Below are positions 34,536 to 43,600 of a stretch of DNA of 64,000 nucleotides, piece by piece (the first letter of the stretch is position 1; each line of letters starts with the position of its first letter). Source of the DNA: Spirochaetia bacterium (lineage in GTDB: Bacteria; Spirochaetota; Spirochaetia; Treponematales; Breznakiellaceae); NCBI GenBank assembly GCA_025997595.1, contig BNUU01000001.1, positions 1 to 64,000 on the forward strand, given 5' to 3'. The notes beneath the pieces are model-generated. The model had not been told where the DNA came from. It made no database searches and saw only the letters and a list, made by a program, of their open reading frames with translations. The position numbers were made by a program, and so were the translations under genes.

Positions 34536-35207
34536 ATGGCCCAGCAGGAAGAGACAAATATTAAGATACTCCTTGCCGATGATCAACAGCTTTTTTCCGA
34601 TAACCTAAAGCTCATGCTGCAGACCCTTACGGAGGATATAAAAGTGGTCGGCATAGCCGCAGACGGGCAGGAAGTGATCGATATGGTTGAAAAGATCACG
34701 CCTGACCTTATCCTGATGGATGTACGGATGCCCGGCATAGACGGCGTGCAGGCCGCAAAGATCATTCATCAAAGACACCCTGAAATAAAGATTGTAATGC
34801 TCACCACTTTTCTTGATGATACCTATGTGGAAGACGCATTGCAGTACGGCGCTTATGGGTATATTCTCAAAAATATCCGCTCCGAAGATCTGATCGCATC
34901 CCTGCGGGCCATTTTCCGGGGCTCGGTTCTCTTTTCTCCTGATATATTGCAGAAGCTCATTCCCCGCCTTGATCATGATGAACACAACAATGAATACCAC
35001 GAAATAATAACCCACCTGGGCAACCGGGAAAAGGAAATTTTAAAACTGGTCGCCAGGGGATATAACAACAAAAAAATCGCAGATACCCTGTTTATTTCGG
35101 AACCCACGGTCCGTAACTATATCAGCTCCATATATGCAAAGGTAGGTTCCAAGGATCGGCTCCAGGTTATGTCCATTGCCCAGAGGGTGCATATTGAAAA
35201 GGAATAG
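34536..35207 (+). CDS. NarL/LuxR-family response regulator
   Basis: A 223-residue regulator. The receiver domain has ILLADDQQ, the phospho-acceptor Asp in LILMDVRMPG (about residue 61) and GYILKN. The C-terminal LuxR helix-turn-helix is GNREKEILKLVARGYNNKKI followed by SEPTVRNYISSIYAKVG. I chose the ATG at 34536 with GGAGAG 8 nt upstream rather than a GTG at 34518. The kinase gene starts within its last codons, so the two are coupled. Likely targets are the neighbouring ABC or reductase genes; inference. Confidence 0.92.
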   Translation: MAQQEETNIKILLADDQQLFSDNLKLMLQTLTEDIKVVGIAADGQEVIDMVEKITPDLILMDVRMPGIDGVQAAKIIHQRHPEIKIVMLTTFLDDTYVEDALQYGAYGYILKNIRSEDLIASLRAIFRGSVLFSPDILQKLIPRLDHDEHNNEYHEIITHLGNREKEILKLVARGYNNKKIADTLFISEPTVRNYISSIYAKVGSKDRLQVMSIAQRVHIEKE

Positions 35208-36414
35208 CGGCGCACAATCATTGATGCTCTCTCTCGTATTTGTTTACCGGCTTTTCAGCTTGATCATTACAGCCCTTATTATCATTATTCCTGCGGCGGA
35301 TGGCGGCCGCAGTATATACCATTATTCTTTTGTGTTTCTCCTGTTTTTAACCCTTGAGACCCTTATGTATCTTCTGTTTTTCAATAACCTGCCCTTTCTT
35401 TTTGGGTTGGTCATGCTTGATTATTTTGCGGTGCTTTTATATCAATACTACGCGCCCCATTTTATTTTTCTGGAAGCGCTGTGGCTGCCGGGAATTCTGA
35501 CCGCCATAGCCTTGATTGTTCCTGCGCCTTTTTCTGTCCCCTTTACGTTTTTTCTGGGCGTCCCCTGCTGCCTTCTTTTGAGTTACGGGTATTGTTATGA
35601 TATTGTCATCAGCATCGGCGGTCATGACTATCCCTATTATATAATGTCCTTGTTTTATTATGTGCCGATTACTGTTTTTGCCATCACCATTGGCTGCTTG
35701 AGTTCGTATACGAAAAAACTTCGGGAAAGAACCAGTTCTCTTGAAAATATCAATCTTAAGCTTGAAAAAATAAACCGCCAGGTTGTGGAAAAAATGTTCC
35801 GTTTGCAAAACGATACGACCCTGGAAGAACGGAAACGGATAAGCAAGGAAATACACGACACCGCAGGGTATGTATTTATAAATCTTATTATGATGCTCCA
35901 GGCTACATCGGCAATTTTATACAAGGATATCGGGAAGGCGGAAAAGCTGATCAACGATGCCAGGGATTATGCGGATAGGGGCATAAACGAGATCCGTCAT
36001 ATTTTGCGGAACATCCGCTATTATATGCCGGCTCAAATGAGCCTGCAGAATGAACTGTTCGATATAGGGGAAGCCTTTCAGAAGGCAACCGATGTAGCCT
36101 TAACCATTGAATTCGGGAACTGGCCGGTTTCATTTTCAAAGGAACTGGATTCCTTTTTTAAATCCTTTATGCAGGAAGCCTTAACCAACGCCCTCAAGCA
36201 CGGCCATGCTTCGGCCATAACCATTATGTGCTGGGACGATGCGTCCCGGGTCTCAATGCGCATCTCCGATAATGGGGAGGGGATGAATTCACCCATTAAC
36301 AAGGGCATCGGTATTTCCGCCATGGAAGATTTTTTACATCAGCATAAGGGCGCGCTCATTATACAAAGTGATACTACGGGGTTTAAAATAACCGCGTCTT
36401 TACTTTTCCGTTGA
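35194..36414 (+). CDS. Membrane sensor histidine kinase (HisKA_3/NarX type)
   Basis: About 406 residues. The N-terminal half has six hydrophobic helices and no periplasmic domain, suggesting that it senses within or via the membrane. The dimerization/phosphoacceptor motif is KRISKEIHDTAGY, with His near residue 220. The ATPase domain shows EALTNALKHGHAS (N box), ISDNGEGM and GIGISAMED (G boxes). The start is uncertain: a TTG at 35194 overlapping the regulator gene by 14 bp, with a weak AGAGGG, fits best; an ATG at 35224 has no Shine-Dalgarno. It is the cognate partner of the NarL-type regulator. Confidence 0.85.
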   Translation: MKRNSGAQSLMLSLVFVYRLFSLIITALIIIIPAADGGRSIYHYSFVFLLFLTLETLMYLLFFNNLPFLFGLVMLDYFAVLLYQYYAPHFIFLEALWLPGILTAIALIVPAPFSVPFTFFLGVPCCLLLSYGYCYDIVISIGGHDYPYYIMSLFYYVPITVFAITIGCLSSYTKKLRERTSSLENINLKLEKINRQVVEKMFRLQNDTTLEERKRISKEIHDTAGYVFINLIMMLQATSAILYKDIGKAEKLINDARDYADRGINEIRHILRNIRYYMPAQMSLQNELFDIGEAFQKATDVALTIEFGNWPVSFSKELDSFFKSFMQEALTNALKHGHASAITIMCWDDASRVSMRISDNGEGMNSPINKGIGISAMEDFLHQHKGALIIQSDTTGFKITASLLFR

Positions 36415-36496
36415 GTTGCCTGGCGATTTAGGCACATTATATTTTTTAGTATTACTGCTTTATTACTAAACCGGGTAGGATTGAAGGACAGAGGCA

Positions 36497-36530
36497 GCAG
36501 GTGTGCGTACCCATTTGGGGGCACACCTGC
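36497..36530. terminator. Hairpin between convergent kinase and lipoprotein genes
   Basis: A perfect 10-bp stem GCAGGTGTGC / GCACACCTGC with a 14-nt loop. It ends 7 bp before the lipoprotein stop. No U-run is present on either side, so it is a candidate bidirectional barrier rather than a classical terminator. Confidence 0.5.
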
Positions 36531-36537
36531 GTTAAGG

Positions 36538-38013
36538 TTATGGCTGTTTTACAAGGATAATTTCCGCACTCCCTATGGTACCGGCAGCGAGTTTTAATTT
36601 CGTCCCATTCTGATTTATTTTTGCACCGGCAAAAGTGGCCTCGCTTATAGATTCAGAAGTTGCACCCATCGTTTTCGACATAGAATGGGTGTTGTCATTG
36701 AAGTCTCCCCAGCCAAACTCTGGCTTCTCAAATTCGGTCTTGATATCAGACCATACGGTGTTTATATTTCCACCGAAAAAAGTCCTCGTTGTTTTCAATG
36801 AGTAATCCCGGGTAGATGTGCCTGCATTAACCGTGGCGTTTAGTACGTTATTGGTGGTTAAGTTTATGGTACTGTGTGACCCCTCAACATAGTAGCCTCC
36901 GAAAAACTGTTGTACGGTTTCTGATTGATTATTTGTACCTTTCCATGTTCCGTTTATCTGGGCCAAACCGGTAATATTAGCCCAGGTGTCTACGCTGCCG
37001 CCTTCAATCACCGCTTGTATCGAAAATTCGTCCCACCAGCCGTTCTTCAGCACGAAAATGTCGTCACTTTTGGTGCCGACAAGATCCTTATCGTACACCT
37101 CGATAAGGTCTTCGAGGTTCCAACTGATTTCAAAGCGCACCGCGCTTGCGTCTTCCGGAATATCGATACCCTCAAAAGGGACGATCAGAGCGCTCTGGCG
37201 GGGGGCTGTACCTTCAAGGGTGGGCTCATCCCATTTGGGGTGAATAATTGTATGCGGATAACCAGGTAAAAGCTCATCGGCGTAAATATCATTATAGACT
37301 ACCATTTTACGGGTGTTCCCCGCGAATATGATGTGATTCAAGGTACCGGTATTAGTAGCCTGACCCCCAGTCTTAACAGGGTCATTATTGCAGACCTCAA
37401 GCCAGCGGATAACTACACTGCCGGCCGGGGGCGTTTCCCCTCCATAACTTTTGTCAAGCCCGGTATAGCCGTCAGGCCAGGTAAACCTTATTTCTGAACG
37501 GTACTTTGTTCCATGCCTTGTCATTTCGCCGGGCTGAATCTGGAATAGTAACATATCATAATGACCGCTTGGAATCTCTCCCAGCGTAAGCGTTACGGGA
37601 TCTGCAAAGTCAAAATCCGGTACCGGGCTTTCCCCGGAAACGAGGGGCACGATTAAGTTGCCATTTTCGCCGACCAAGGTAAGAGACCCAATGAGCATTT
37701 TAGCCTTTTCGGGGGTAATGCTTTGCAATTTAGTCCCAAGAGTACCATAGGCGGTGGTATAGTGCTCAAACGACACCGAGTCGACTATGGGAATTAATGA
37801 CTCGAGGATGCCGCCGCCTGCCACGTACCGGGACGGTACGATATTTAGGCTGGGGCTGGGGTCTGGTGTGGCGCCGGAGAAATTGAACTTGGCGGGTATC
37901 TTGCCGCCGCCCGTGACGCCGCCTGTACCGGTGTCACAGCCCGCCAAAACCAAAGCCGTTATCAACACGATGGCGGATAGCGCCGCCCCACTTTTTCCTT
38001 TTCGTTTCATCAT
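36538..38013 (-). CDS. Unrecognised lipoprotein downstream of a poly-C leader
   Basis: A 491-residue protein starting MMKRKGKSGAALSAIVLITA with lipobox VLAGC, followed by a Gly/Thr-rich linker. The mature part is beta-rich and I do not recognise a domain. GGGGAG lies 7 nt before the ATG at 38013. The same frame is open for 78 more codons upstream to an ATG at 38247. That extension has its own strong Shine-Dalgarno and promoter and crosses a run of 16 C, so expression may be switched by slippage. If translated as one polypeptide, the signal peptide would be internal. Surface antigen variation is a plausible role; inference. Confidence 0.75.
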   Translation of the reverse strand: MMKRKGKSGAALSAIVLITALVLAGCDTGTGGVTGGGKIPAKFNFSGATPDPSPSLNIVPSRYVAGGGILESLIPIVDSVSFEHYTTAYGTLGTKLQSITPEKAKMLIGSLTLVGENGNLIVPLVSGESPVPDFDFADPVTLTLGEIPSGHYDMLLFQIQPGEMTRHGTKYRSEIRFTWPDGYTGLDKSYGGETPPAGSVVIRWLEVCNNDPVKTGGQATNTGTLNHIIFAGNTRKMVVYNDIYADELLPGYPHTIIHPKWDEPTLEGTAPRQSALIVPFEGIDIPEDASAVRFEISWNLEDLIEVYDKDLVGTKSDDIFVLKNGWWDEFSIQAVIEGGSVDTWANITGLAQINGTWKGTNNQSETVQQFFGGYYVEGSHSTINLTTNNVLNATVNAGTSTRDYSLKTTRTFFGGNINTVWSDIKTEFEKPEFGWGDFNDNTHSMSKTMGATSESISEATFAGAKINQNGTKLKLAAGTIGSAEIILVKQP

Positions 38014-38247
38014 GCGATTTCTCCCCTTGTGTTTAATGTCCATAGGACAGATATTTTTAGCCGCGATGGCAGTATTCAGAGCACATGGAATGGGGTTATA
38101 AAAATGCCGGTATTTCCCTGGGATTAATACCGGCGTGTTTTGAGAAATTACGATGTCAGTTGGTTGATCTAATTCTTTGCTATATAAACAATTACATGGG
38201 GGGGGGGGGGGGGTAACTGCGTTGCTGTATATTAATTCATCTGTCAT
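38014..38247 (-). other. Upstream leader reading frame containing the poly-C tract
   Basis: 78 codons from an ATG at 38247 (or TTG at 38250), preceded by AAAGGAGG at 38258-38265. It runs in frame into the lipoprotein at the present tract length. With one more C it stops immediately after the tract (ATG TAA); with one fewer it stops 9 codons past the tract (TAG). The leader peptide is Cys/Pro-containing and otherwise unremarkable. Its composition does not look like a conserved domain, so it may exist only for control. Confidence 0.55.
38198..38213. repeat. Homopolymer G16 (C16 on the coding minus strand)
   Basis: Sixteen uninterrupted G on the plus strand, by far the longest homopolymer seen in the window. 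It lies within the leader frame 185 bp upstream of the lipoprotein start. Tracts of this kind slip during replication; in treponemes poly-G tracts near surface-protein genes are known to vary in length. Confidence 0.95.
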
Positions 38248-38284
38248 CAAGGCAATACCTCCTTTATTCGGTACTGATGGGAAA

Positions 38285-38314
38285 AGTTTAACTTTTACCC
38301 GATCTTTATGTCAA
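38285..38314 (-). promoter_or_regulatory. Promoter for the leader/lipoprotein transcript
   Basis: On the minus strand TTGACA (38314-38309) and TAAACT (38290-38285) are 18 nt apart. The predicted start near 38278 lies upstream of the Shine-Dalgarno AAAGGAGG, so the poly-C tract is inside the transcribed leader, not in the promoter. Confidence 0.55.
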
Positions 38315-38392
38315 GCAGTTTTTTACCGATCCCTCGCGCAGGCGAGTTCTTGAGTCCCCGCAGAGGCGCCGGTCACCGGTGGGTTATCACCC

Positions 38393-38421
38393 TTTACTCA
38401 TTCCCCATTACAATTTATAGT
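38393..38421 (+). promoter_or_regulatory. Candidate leaderless promoter of the PilZ-like gene
   Basis: TTTACT (38393-38398) and TATAGT (38416-38421) have a 17-nt spacer. The ATG at 38429 is 7 nt past the -10 box, about where transcription would begin. Confidence 0.42.
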
Positions 38422-38428
38422 AAAAGGG

Positions 38429-39325
38429 ATGGGTACCTTAACCAGCCAGAAAATAGCGGCCTTCTACGAGCGGTATAAGGAGAGTGATGTAACCTATAAC
38501 AAGGAGATAATTCAGGTTACCGGTCTCCAGACCAATGAGGTGCAGCTTAAGTGTGCGAGCGATTTTTGGCCCTGTGTGATCTATTCATCCTCCTTTCAGG
38601 GGGCAAAGGTGGTGGCCAACGTCAAATCCGCTCTGGTGGAAAAGCTCCGGCGGGCCAATAATGCGGTCAGCCTCCGTTTCTGTTTTAAAGAGCCCGGTCA
38701 GGCGAATCCGCTGACCTTTTTTGTGTCCGCCCGCTCGGTGGAGCATACCTCTTACGGGGGTTCCCAGGATGTGGACCTTTTTACCCTTCAGTTTACCAAG
38801 CGGCCCCCGGATGATCTTATCGAAATTATGGGCCGGCTCCTGGACGCCAATGCCAATGCCAATTCCGCCAAACGGCGCTCTGAGCAGATACCTATCAACG
38901 TCGATACCCTGCGGAAGATGAATATCTTTTCCAACGAAAGCGTCGTTTTTATCCAGGGGACGCCCCGGCGCTGTATTTTGCGGGATATTGCCTTTTCCGA
39001 AGCAAAGCTTGTTATGGCGGGGGAGGTCGCGTCCCTTGAGGGCAAGGAAGCCGCCCTGCGGATGAATTTTAAGGACCCGCCGGAGAGTTTCCTGATCAAG
39101 GGGAAGTTTACCCGCGTCGAAGATGTTGAATCCCGGAAGGACCTCCTGGCCCTGGTGCTGGTTTTTGATGAAGCCCTTGTGCCCCTGGGCTATAAACTGC
39201 GGCTGAACGATTACCTCAGCACCGTCCGGGCGGATAACCGGTCCGGGGACCCGGATACTGGCTCCGCAAACGCGGCTGCCCCCTCGGAAGCTGCGCCGCC
39301 ATCCCCGGAGGGGAAAAAAGCCTAA
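38429..39325 (+). CDS. PilZ-domain-like protein
   Basis: A 298-residue soluble protein resembling the two-part PilZ proteins of treponemes: an N-terminal PilZN-like beta domain (about 1-140) and a C-terminal domain beginning at the basic KRRSEQIPIN segment (about 150), in the place of the cyclic-di-GMP-binding RxxxR motif. The C-terminus is low-complexity Ala/Pro/Ser. The probable role is c-di-GMP-responsive control of motility or envelope functions. There is no separate Shine-Dalgarno: AAAAGGG directly abuts the ATG, and a -10 box is 7 nt upstream. A GCCGC/GCGGC hairpin at 39336-39349 follows the gene. Confidence 0.7.
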   Translation: MGTLTSQKIAAFYERYKESDVTYNKEIIQVTGLQTNEVQLKCASDFWPCVIYSSSFQGAKVVANVKSALVEKLRRANNAVSLRFCFKEPGQANPLTFFVSARSVEHTSYGGSQDVDLFTLQFTKRPPDDLIEIMGRLLDANANANSAKRRSEQIPINVDTLRKMNIFSNESVVFIQGTPRRCILRDIAFSEAKLVMAGEVASLEGKEAALRMNFKDPPESFLIKGKFTRVEDVESRKDLLALVLVFDEALVPLGYKLRLNDYLSTVRADNRSGDPDTGSANAAAPSEAAPPSPEGKKA

Positions 39326-39389
39326 CATGAGGTCCGCCGCGTTAGCGGCGTGTTAATCCTGCTTCTGCAAAAATGGAGTAAAACGACCT

Positions 39390-40604
39390 ATGGCCGGTGA
39401 TATTGATGATATCCAGGACCGGATTGTCTTTCTCTCGGTTCCCGAAAGTCTCCGGGGCCGTATTGAATCTACAACTCATCACGACCATCATGATGATCAT
39501 GACGGGGAAGATGACGAAGAACATGATCCTGCGCACCATCACCATGAAGAATTTTCTATTGATCCTGAAATCCCCATCCCTGTGGAACTGGCCCCCGGTG
39601 AATCATCCCTCAAGCTTGAGGAACTCTCCTGGGAGATGATCCTTTCCGGAATGCTGCGGGTTATTGCCGCCAATACGAGGCCCGAATGGACCGGGTATTA
39701 CCGCCGCTTTGTCCTGACCCTGCGGCCGGATATTTTGGGGGAATTTACCGAGGCGGCAATTCTTAAGGCGAAGAACGGCGATTTCGATATGGCCCTGGAA
39801 ATTCTTGCGGCCCTGCGGGGGCTCTTTCCCCAATTTCCGCCGGTGCTCCTCAACCGGGCGCTGGTGCTGGAAGAACAGGCTGCGGCCCTGGAACTGGCGG
39901 GCCGGGAAGATGCGGCGGAAGAGCAATACGCCGCGGCGGAAAAGGCATACCGGGAAGCGCTGGACAGGGAGCCGCCCTTTCCGGACGCCCTTTTTAACGC
40001 CGGCCATTTTTACCTGAAACGCCGGGACGGGCGCCGGGCAAAGGAATGTTTTACCGCAGCCCTTGCCGCCGGGGGGTCTGTCGGCGCGGCCGCGCTGGAG
40101 GAAGAAAAAAGGGAAAACGCCGAAATCATCCTTAAAGAAATAGAGGAGGGCGGCCTGGACGATGAGAGTTTTCAGGAGGCCTATAACTTTATCCGCCGGG
40201 GGGACGAGGAAGCGGGGCTTGCAAGCATCCGCAGCTTCCTGGAACGGCATCCTTCGGTCTGGAACGGCTGGTTTATCCTGGGTTGGGCCCTGCGGCGGCT
40301 TGAGCGCTGGGACGACGCCCTTGCCTCTTTCAGAAAGGCCCTGGAACTGGGCGGGGAAAATAGCGACACCCGGAACGAGACCGCCATCTGCCTGATGGAG
40401 CTGGAGGATTTTTCCGCCGCCCGGAAGGAACTGGAGACCGCCCTGCGGGACGATCCCGATAACGTCAAAATCATCTCCAACCTGGGGGTACTTGCCATGC
40501 GGCAGGGCGACGACGATGAGGCCGCAGGCTTTTTCCGCATCGTCCTGGAACTGGAACCTGAGGATCCATTGGCGGCGCAGTTCTTTGCAGGGGACCTGAA
40601 TTAA
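39390..40604 (+). CDS. TPR protein with a His/Asp-rich N-terminus
   Basis: A 404-residue soluble protein. Residues about 28-55 are almost entirely His, Asp and Glu (HHDHHDD, HDGEDDEEHD, HHHHEE), a likely metal-binding or disordered segment. From about 120 onward there are several tetratricopeptide repeats (KNGDFDMALEILAAL, AYREALDREPPFPDALFNAG, ALASFRKALELGGENSDTRN, ARKELETALRDDPDNVKIIS). It is likely a scaffold for protein interactions. GGAG precedes the ATG. It follows the PilZ-like gene by 64 bp in the same direction and converges on addA. Confidence 0.82.
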   Translation: MAGDIDDIQDRIVFLSVPESLRGRIESTTHHDHHDDHDGEDDEEHDPAHHHHEEFSIDPEIPIPVELAPGESSLKLEELSWEMILSGMLRVIAANTRPEWTGYYRRFVLTLRPDILGEFTEAAILKAKNGDFDMALEILAALRGLFPQFPPVLLNRALVLEEQAAALELAGREDAAEEQYAAAEKAYREALDREPPFPDALFNAGHFYLKRRDGRRAKECFTAALAAGGSVGAAALEEEKRENAEIILKEIEEGGLDDESFQEAYNFIRRGDEEAGLASIRSFLERHPSVWNGWFILGWALRRLERWDDALASFRKALELGGENSDTRNETAICLMELEDFSAARKELETALRDDPDNVKIISNLGVLAMRQGDDDEAAGFFRIVLELEPEDPLAAQFFAGDLN

Positions 40605-40643
40605 ACTCCGAACAGTTCTGCTGCGCGCTTCATATTTTTAGTT

Positions 40644-43600
40644 TTACCGGAACGCCGAAGGGGCAGCGTTTTTCGCAGCCCCGGTTATTTCCACCGCATG
40701 GCCTGAGCGGAGGTAGTAGAGCCATATTCGGCAGGTTTTAGTTTTATCGAATAGTTCGGAAGCGGCCCGGTAATAAAAGGCCATCTGCGGGATATGCTCC
40801 GCCGGGTTTTCACTGTTATCGGTTTTGAAATCAACCACATGGACCGTATCTCCCTCTGTAAACAGCAGGTCGATAGTACCGTTAATGAACATATTCCTGC
40901 GGGCGGAATCTTTAATCAGGCTCCTGAACTGGTACTCGCTTTTGCGGATCTCCGCGTCCCCCGCGGGAAGCTTCGCCGGATGTTCCGCAATGTGTCCCAG
41001 GGGGGATTGCATGAACCGCTCCGCCAATTTTTTCCCGGCGGCAAGCAGGGTGTCGGCTTCGGCAAGCGAAAGATGCCCCCCAAGCCGGGGCGGAATAAGG
41101 GCCTCCCTTTTGTTCAACAGGGCTTCAACACAGGCGTGGGCGATGGCGCCAAAGTCCGCAGGGCTGAGGGATCCTTCCTTTTGAAGAAAACGCTTAAGGA
41201 TGGGATCAACCTTTTCAAAAACATCGGCGGATGCCGCGCCGGAATATTCTGTTGAAATTTTGAAGTTCCCGGCTGCGCCTGCGGGGATATGTTCCTTAAA
41301 AGAAGTCGGGGTCCGGTGATCGTTGATTATTTCCGCCGTAGTAATACTGTCTGCCTTTTGGTAAAAAGGATCCGTGTCGGTGAGGAACTTGAGGAGCCCC
41401 TTTCGGTCATTTGTGTAAACCGCTGCCTGGCGTTCCCGGCTTTTGATCCGTTCTTCCGTATATACGGGGATGCTTTCCAGATTCAGGAATGAAAGAAGCC
41501 CGGATGCCTCCGGCGCGTCTCCGTCGGGAATGCGGGCAGCCACGGCGGGGAGGAGGAGTCCAAAGAAGGTGTCGTTATCCAGGATGGCGTCGCCTTTTAT
41601 CATTTCGACGGCTTCTTTAGCCTCTTTTTTGGCATTTACCGCGATTTTGAGCCGTTCTGCCAGACTGCCTGTGTCCTGGCTGTCCTTGCCGAATGAAAAG
41701 CCGCCGCTTATGTACAGTTCTTTTTCCGCACGGGTCATGGCCACGTAGAGGAGCCGCCGCAGCTCCGCCGTCTGTTTCCGTTTTTCTTCCATACGACCCT
41801 GCTCGTAAAAGAAGTTGCGTTTTACATCGGCCATATTCGAACATTCCGGGGGCAGGGGCGGATTAAATGAAAGACCCGCCGTATCAGAGGCGTACACTTC
41901 CGCATCATTACTGTTGTTTCTGCCGTGTTTCCCGCAACAGCACAGGAATACTACGGGGAACTCAAGGCCCTTGCTTTTGTGGATTGTCATGAGCCGTACC
42001 GCCCCGGATCGTTCCAGGGGTATATCCATATCCTCAAGACGTTCCCCTGATTCCTGCAGTGAACGGAGCCTGTCGGTGAATCCCGCAAGGCTCATGGTTT
42101 CCTCGTCCGCTTTAACCGCAAGGTTAAAAAGATAATCGTACAATTCCCGGTACACCACGGTTTGGGTATTCCATTCGGTTTCATAACGGTAACCTTCGGT
42201 ATACCAGAAATGGCTGATCATTTCACCGATGCCGGACCGCTCTGCTTTTTTACAGGATCTTTGATAGAGATCCCGGCCCTGTGCAAACCGGGAACGGTCT
42301 TCTTCGCCAAGCAGTTCGAGAACCGCATCAGAGAAGGGCGGAGGCGCTCCCCCGGTTTCGGCTTTTATCTGATGGTATTGTGCAAGACAGAGCGCAAGCC
42401 CCTTCATCGAAAGGCCCACAAAGGGGGAACGCAGCATTACTGCGTAGGCCTCCGTATCCAGGGGGTAGGCGATAAGCCTGAGCGCCGCGAGCATATCGTT
42501 CACCGGGCCGTCGGAAAAGAATCCGCTGATCCCTTCGCTGGCGTAGGGTATATTGAGGAGCCGCAGATGTTTTTCAAAAACCTTCTGGGGGCCGTGGGCG
42601 CGGAACAGGATGGCGATGTCATCGGGTGTGTATTTCTTCTCCCCAAGAATTTTTTTGATCCCCTCGGCAACAAAGATCGCTTCATTCTCATCGGATTTCA
42701 GCTGCTCATCAGTATCACTGTCGGTGTCTTCATTGTCATCCTGCGCCTGGGCGCCTTGGTCAAGAATGCAGATGCTGATCCGCCCCGGGTTTTCCCTGCC
42801 CGCCCGCAGGGGCGTGTATATTGCTTCGTAGGGCGGCAGGGGAATGCCTCCGGAACCTGCAGCGGAGCTGTCTTTCGGCAAATCGGGGACGAAAACTGAA
42901 TCGTAAACTCCCGGGGGCTTTTCCCCCGGGGGATCGAATTCACTGCCGCCAAAGAGGGCGTTAAAGGCGCCGATAAGAACGGGGGATGAACGGTAGTTTG
43001 TGGAAAGGGGCAGCGCGGCGGCGGTCAATTCTTCCTGTAGTTTGCGGAACACCGATACATCGGCGCCCCGGAAACGGTAGATCGACTGTTTTTCATCCCC
43101 CACAAAAAAGAGTTTTCCCGGAGAGATATCCGCTGCCTTGGGAACAGATTTCTCTTTTCGCTCGAATTTTTCTGCCAGAAGAAAAAGCAGATCCTTTTGC
43201 AGTGCGTTATTGTCCTGGAATTCGTCTATCATGATCGCCTTAAAAGCGGTCTTTTCATTGTCCCGTATATCCCTATGATTGATGAGGATGCTGCGGGCAA
43301 GGCGGGCCACATCGTTAAAGGTCAGCGCCCCCTCGGCGCGTTTTTTGTCCAGGTATATTTTCTGAAATGTATTGAGCAGGGACATGAGGGATAAAATGAT
43401 CCCGGCCTGCATGCAAAAGACCGCCAGGGACGAAAAGGTTCCAAAGATAGTGCGAAATTCTTTTAGTATATCCTTTGCATCCTTTACCTCCTGTACTTTT
43501 TTCCCGCTTCCCAAGGCGACAGCCTTAAGCCGGTAAATGTATTCAAGGTTTTGCAATATTATTTTTTGAAGGGGGTCCGCCTCTGCCTTATCAATACATT

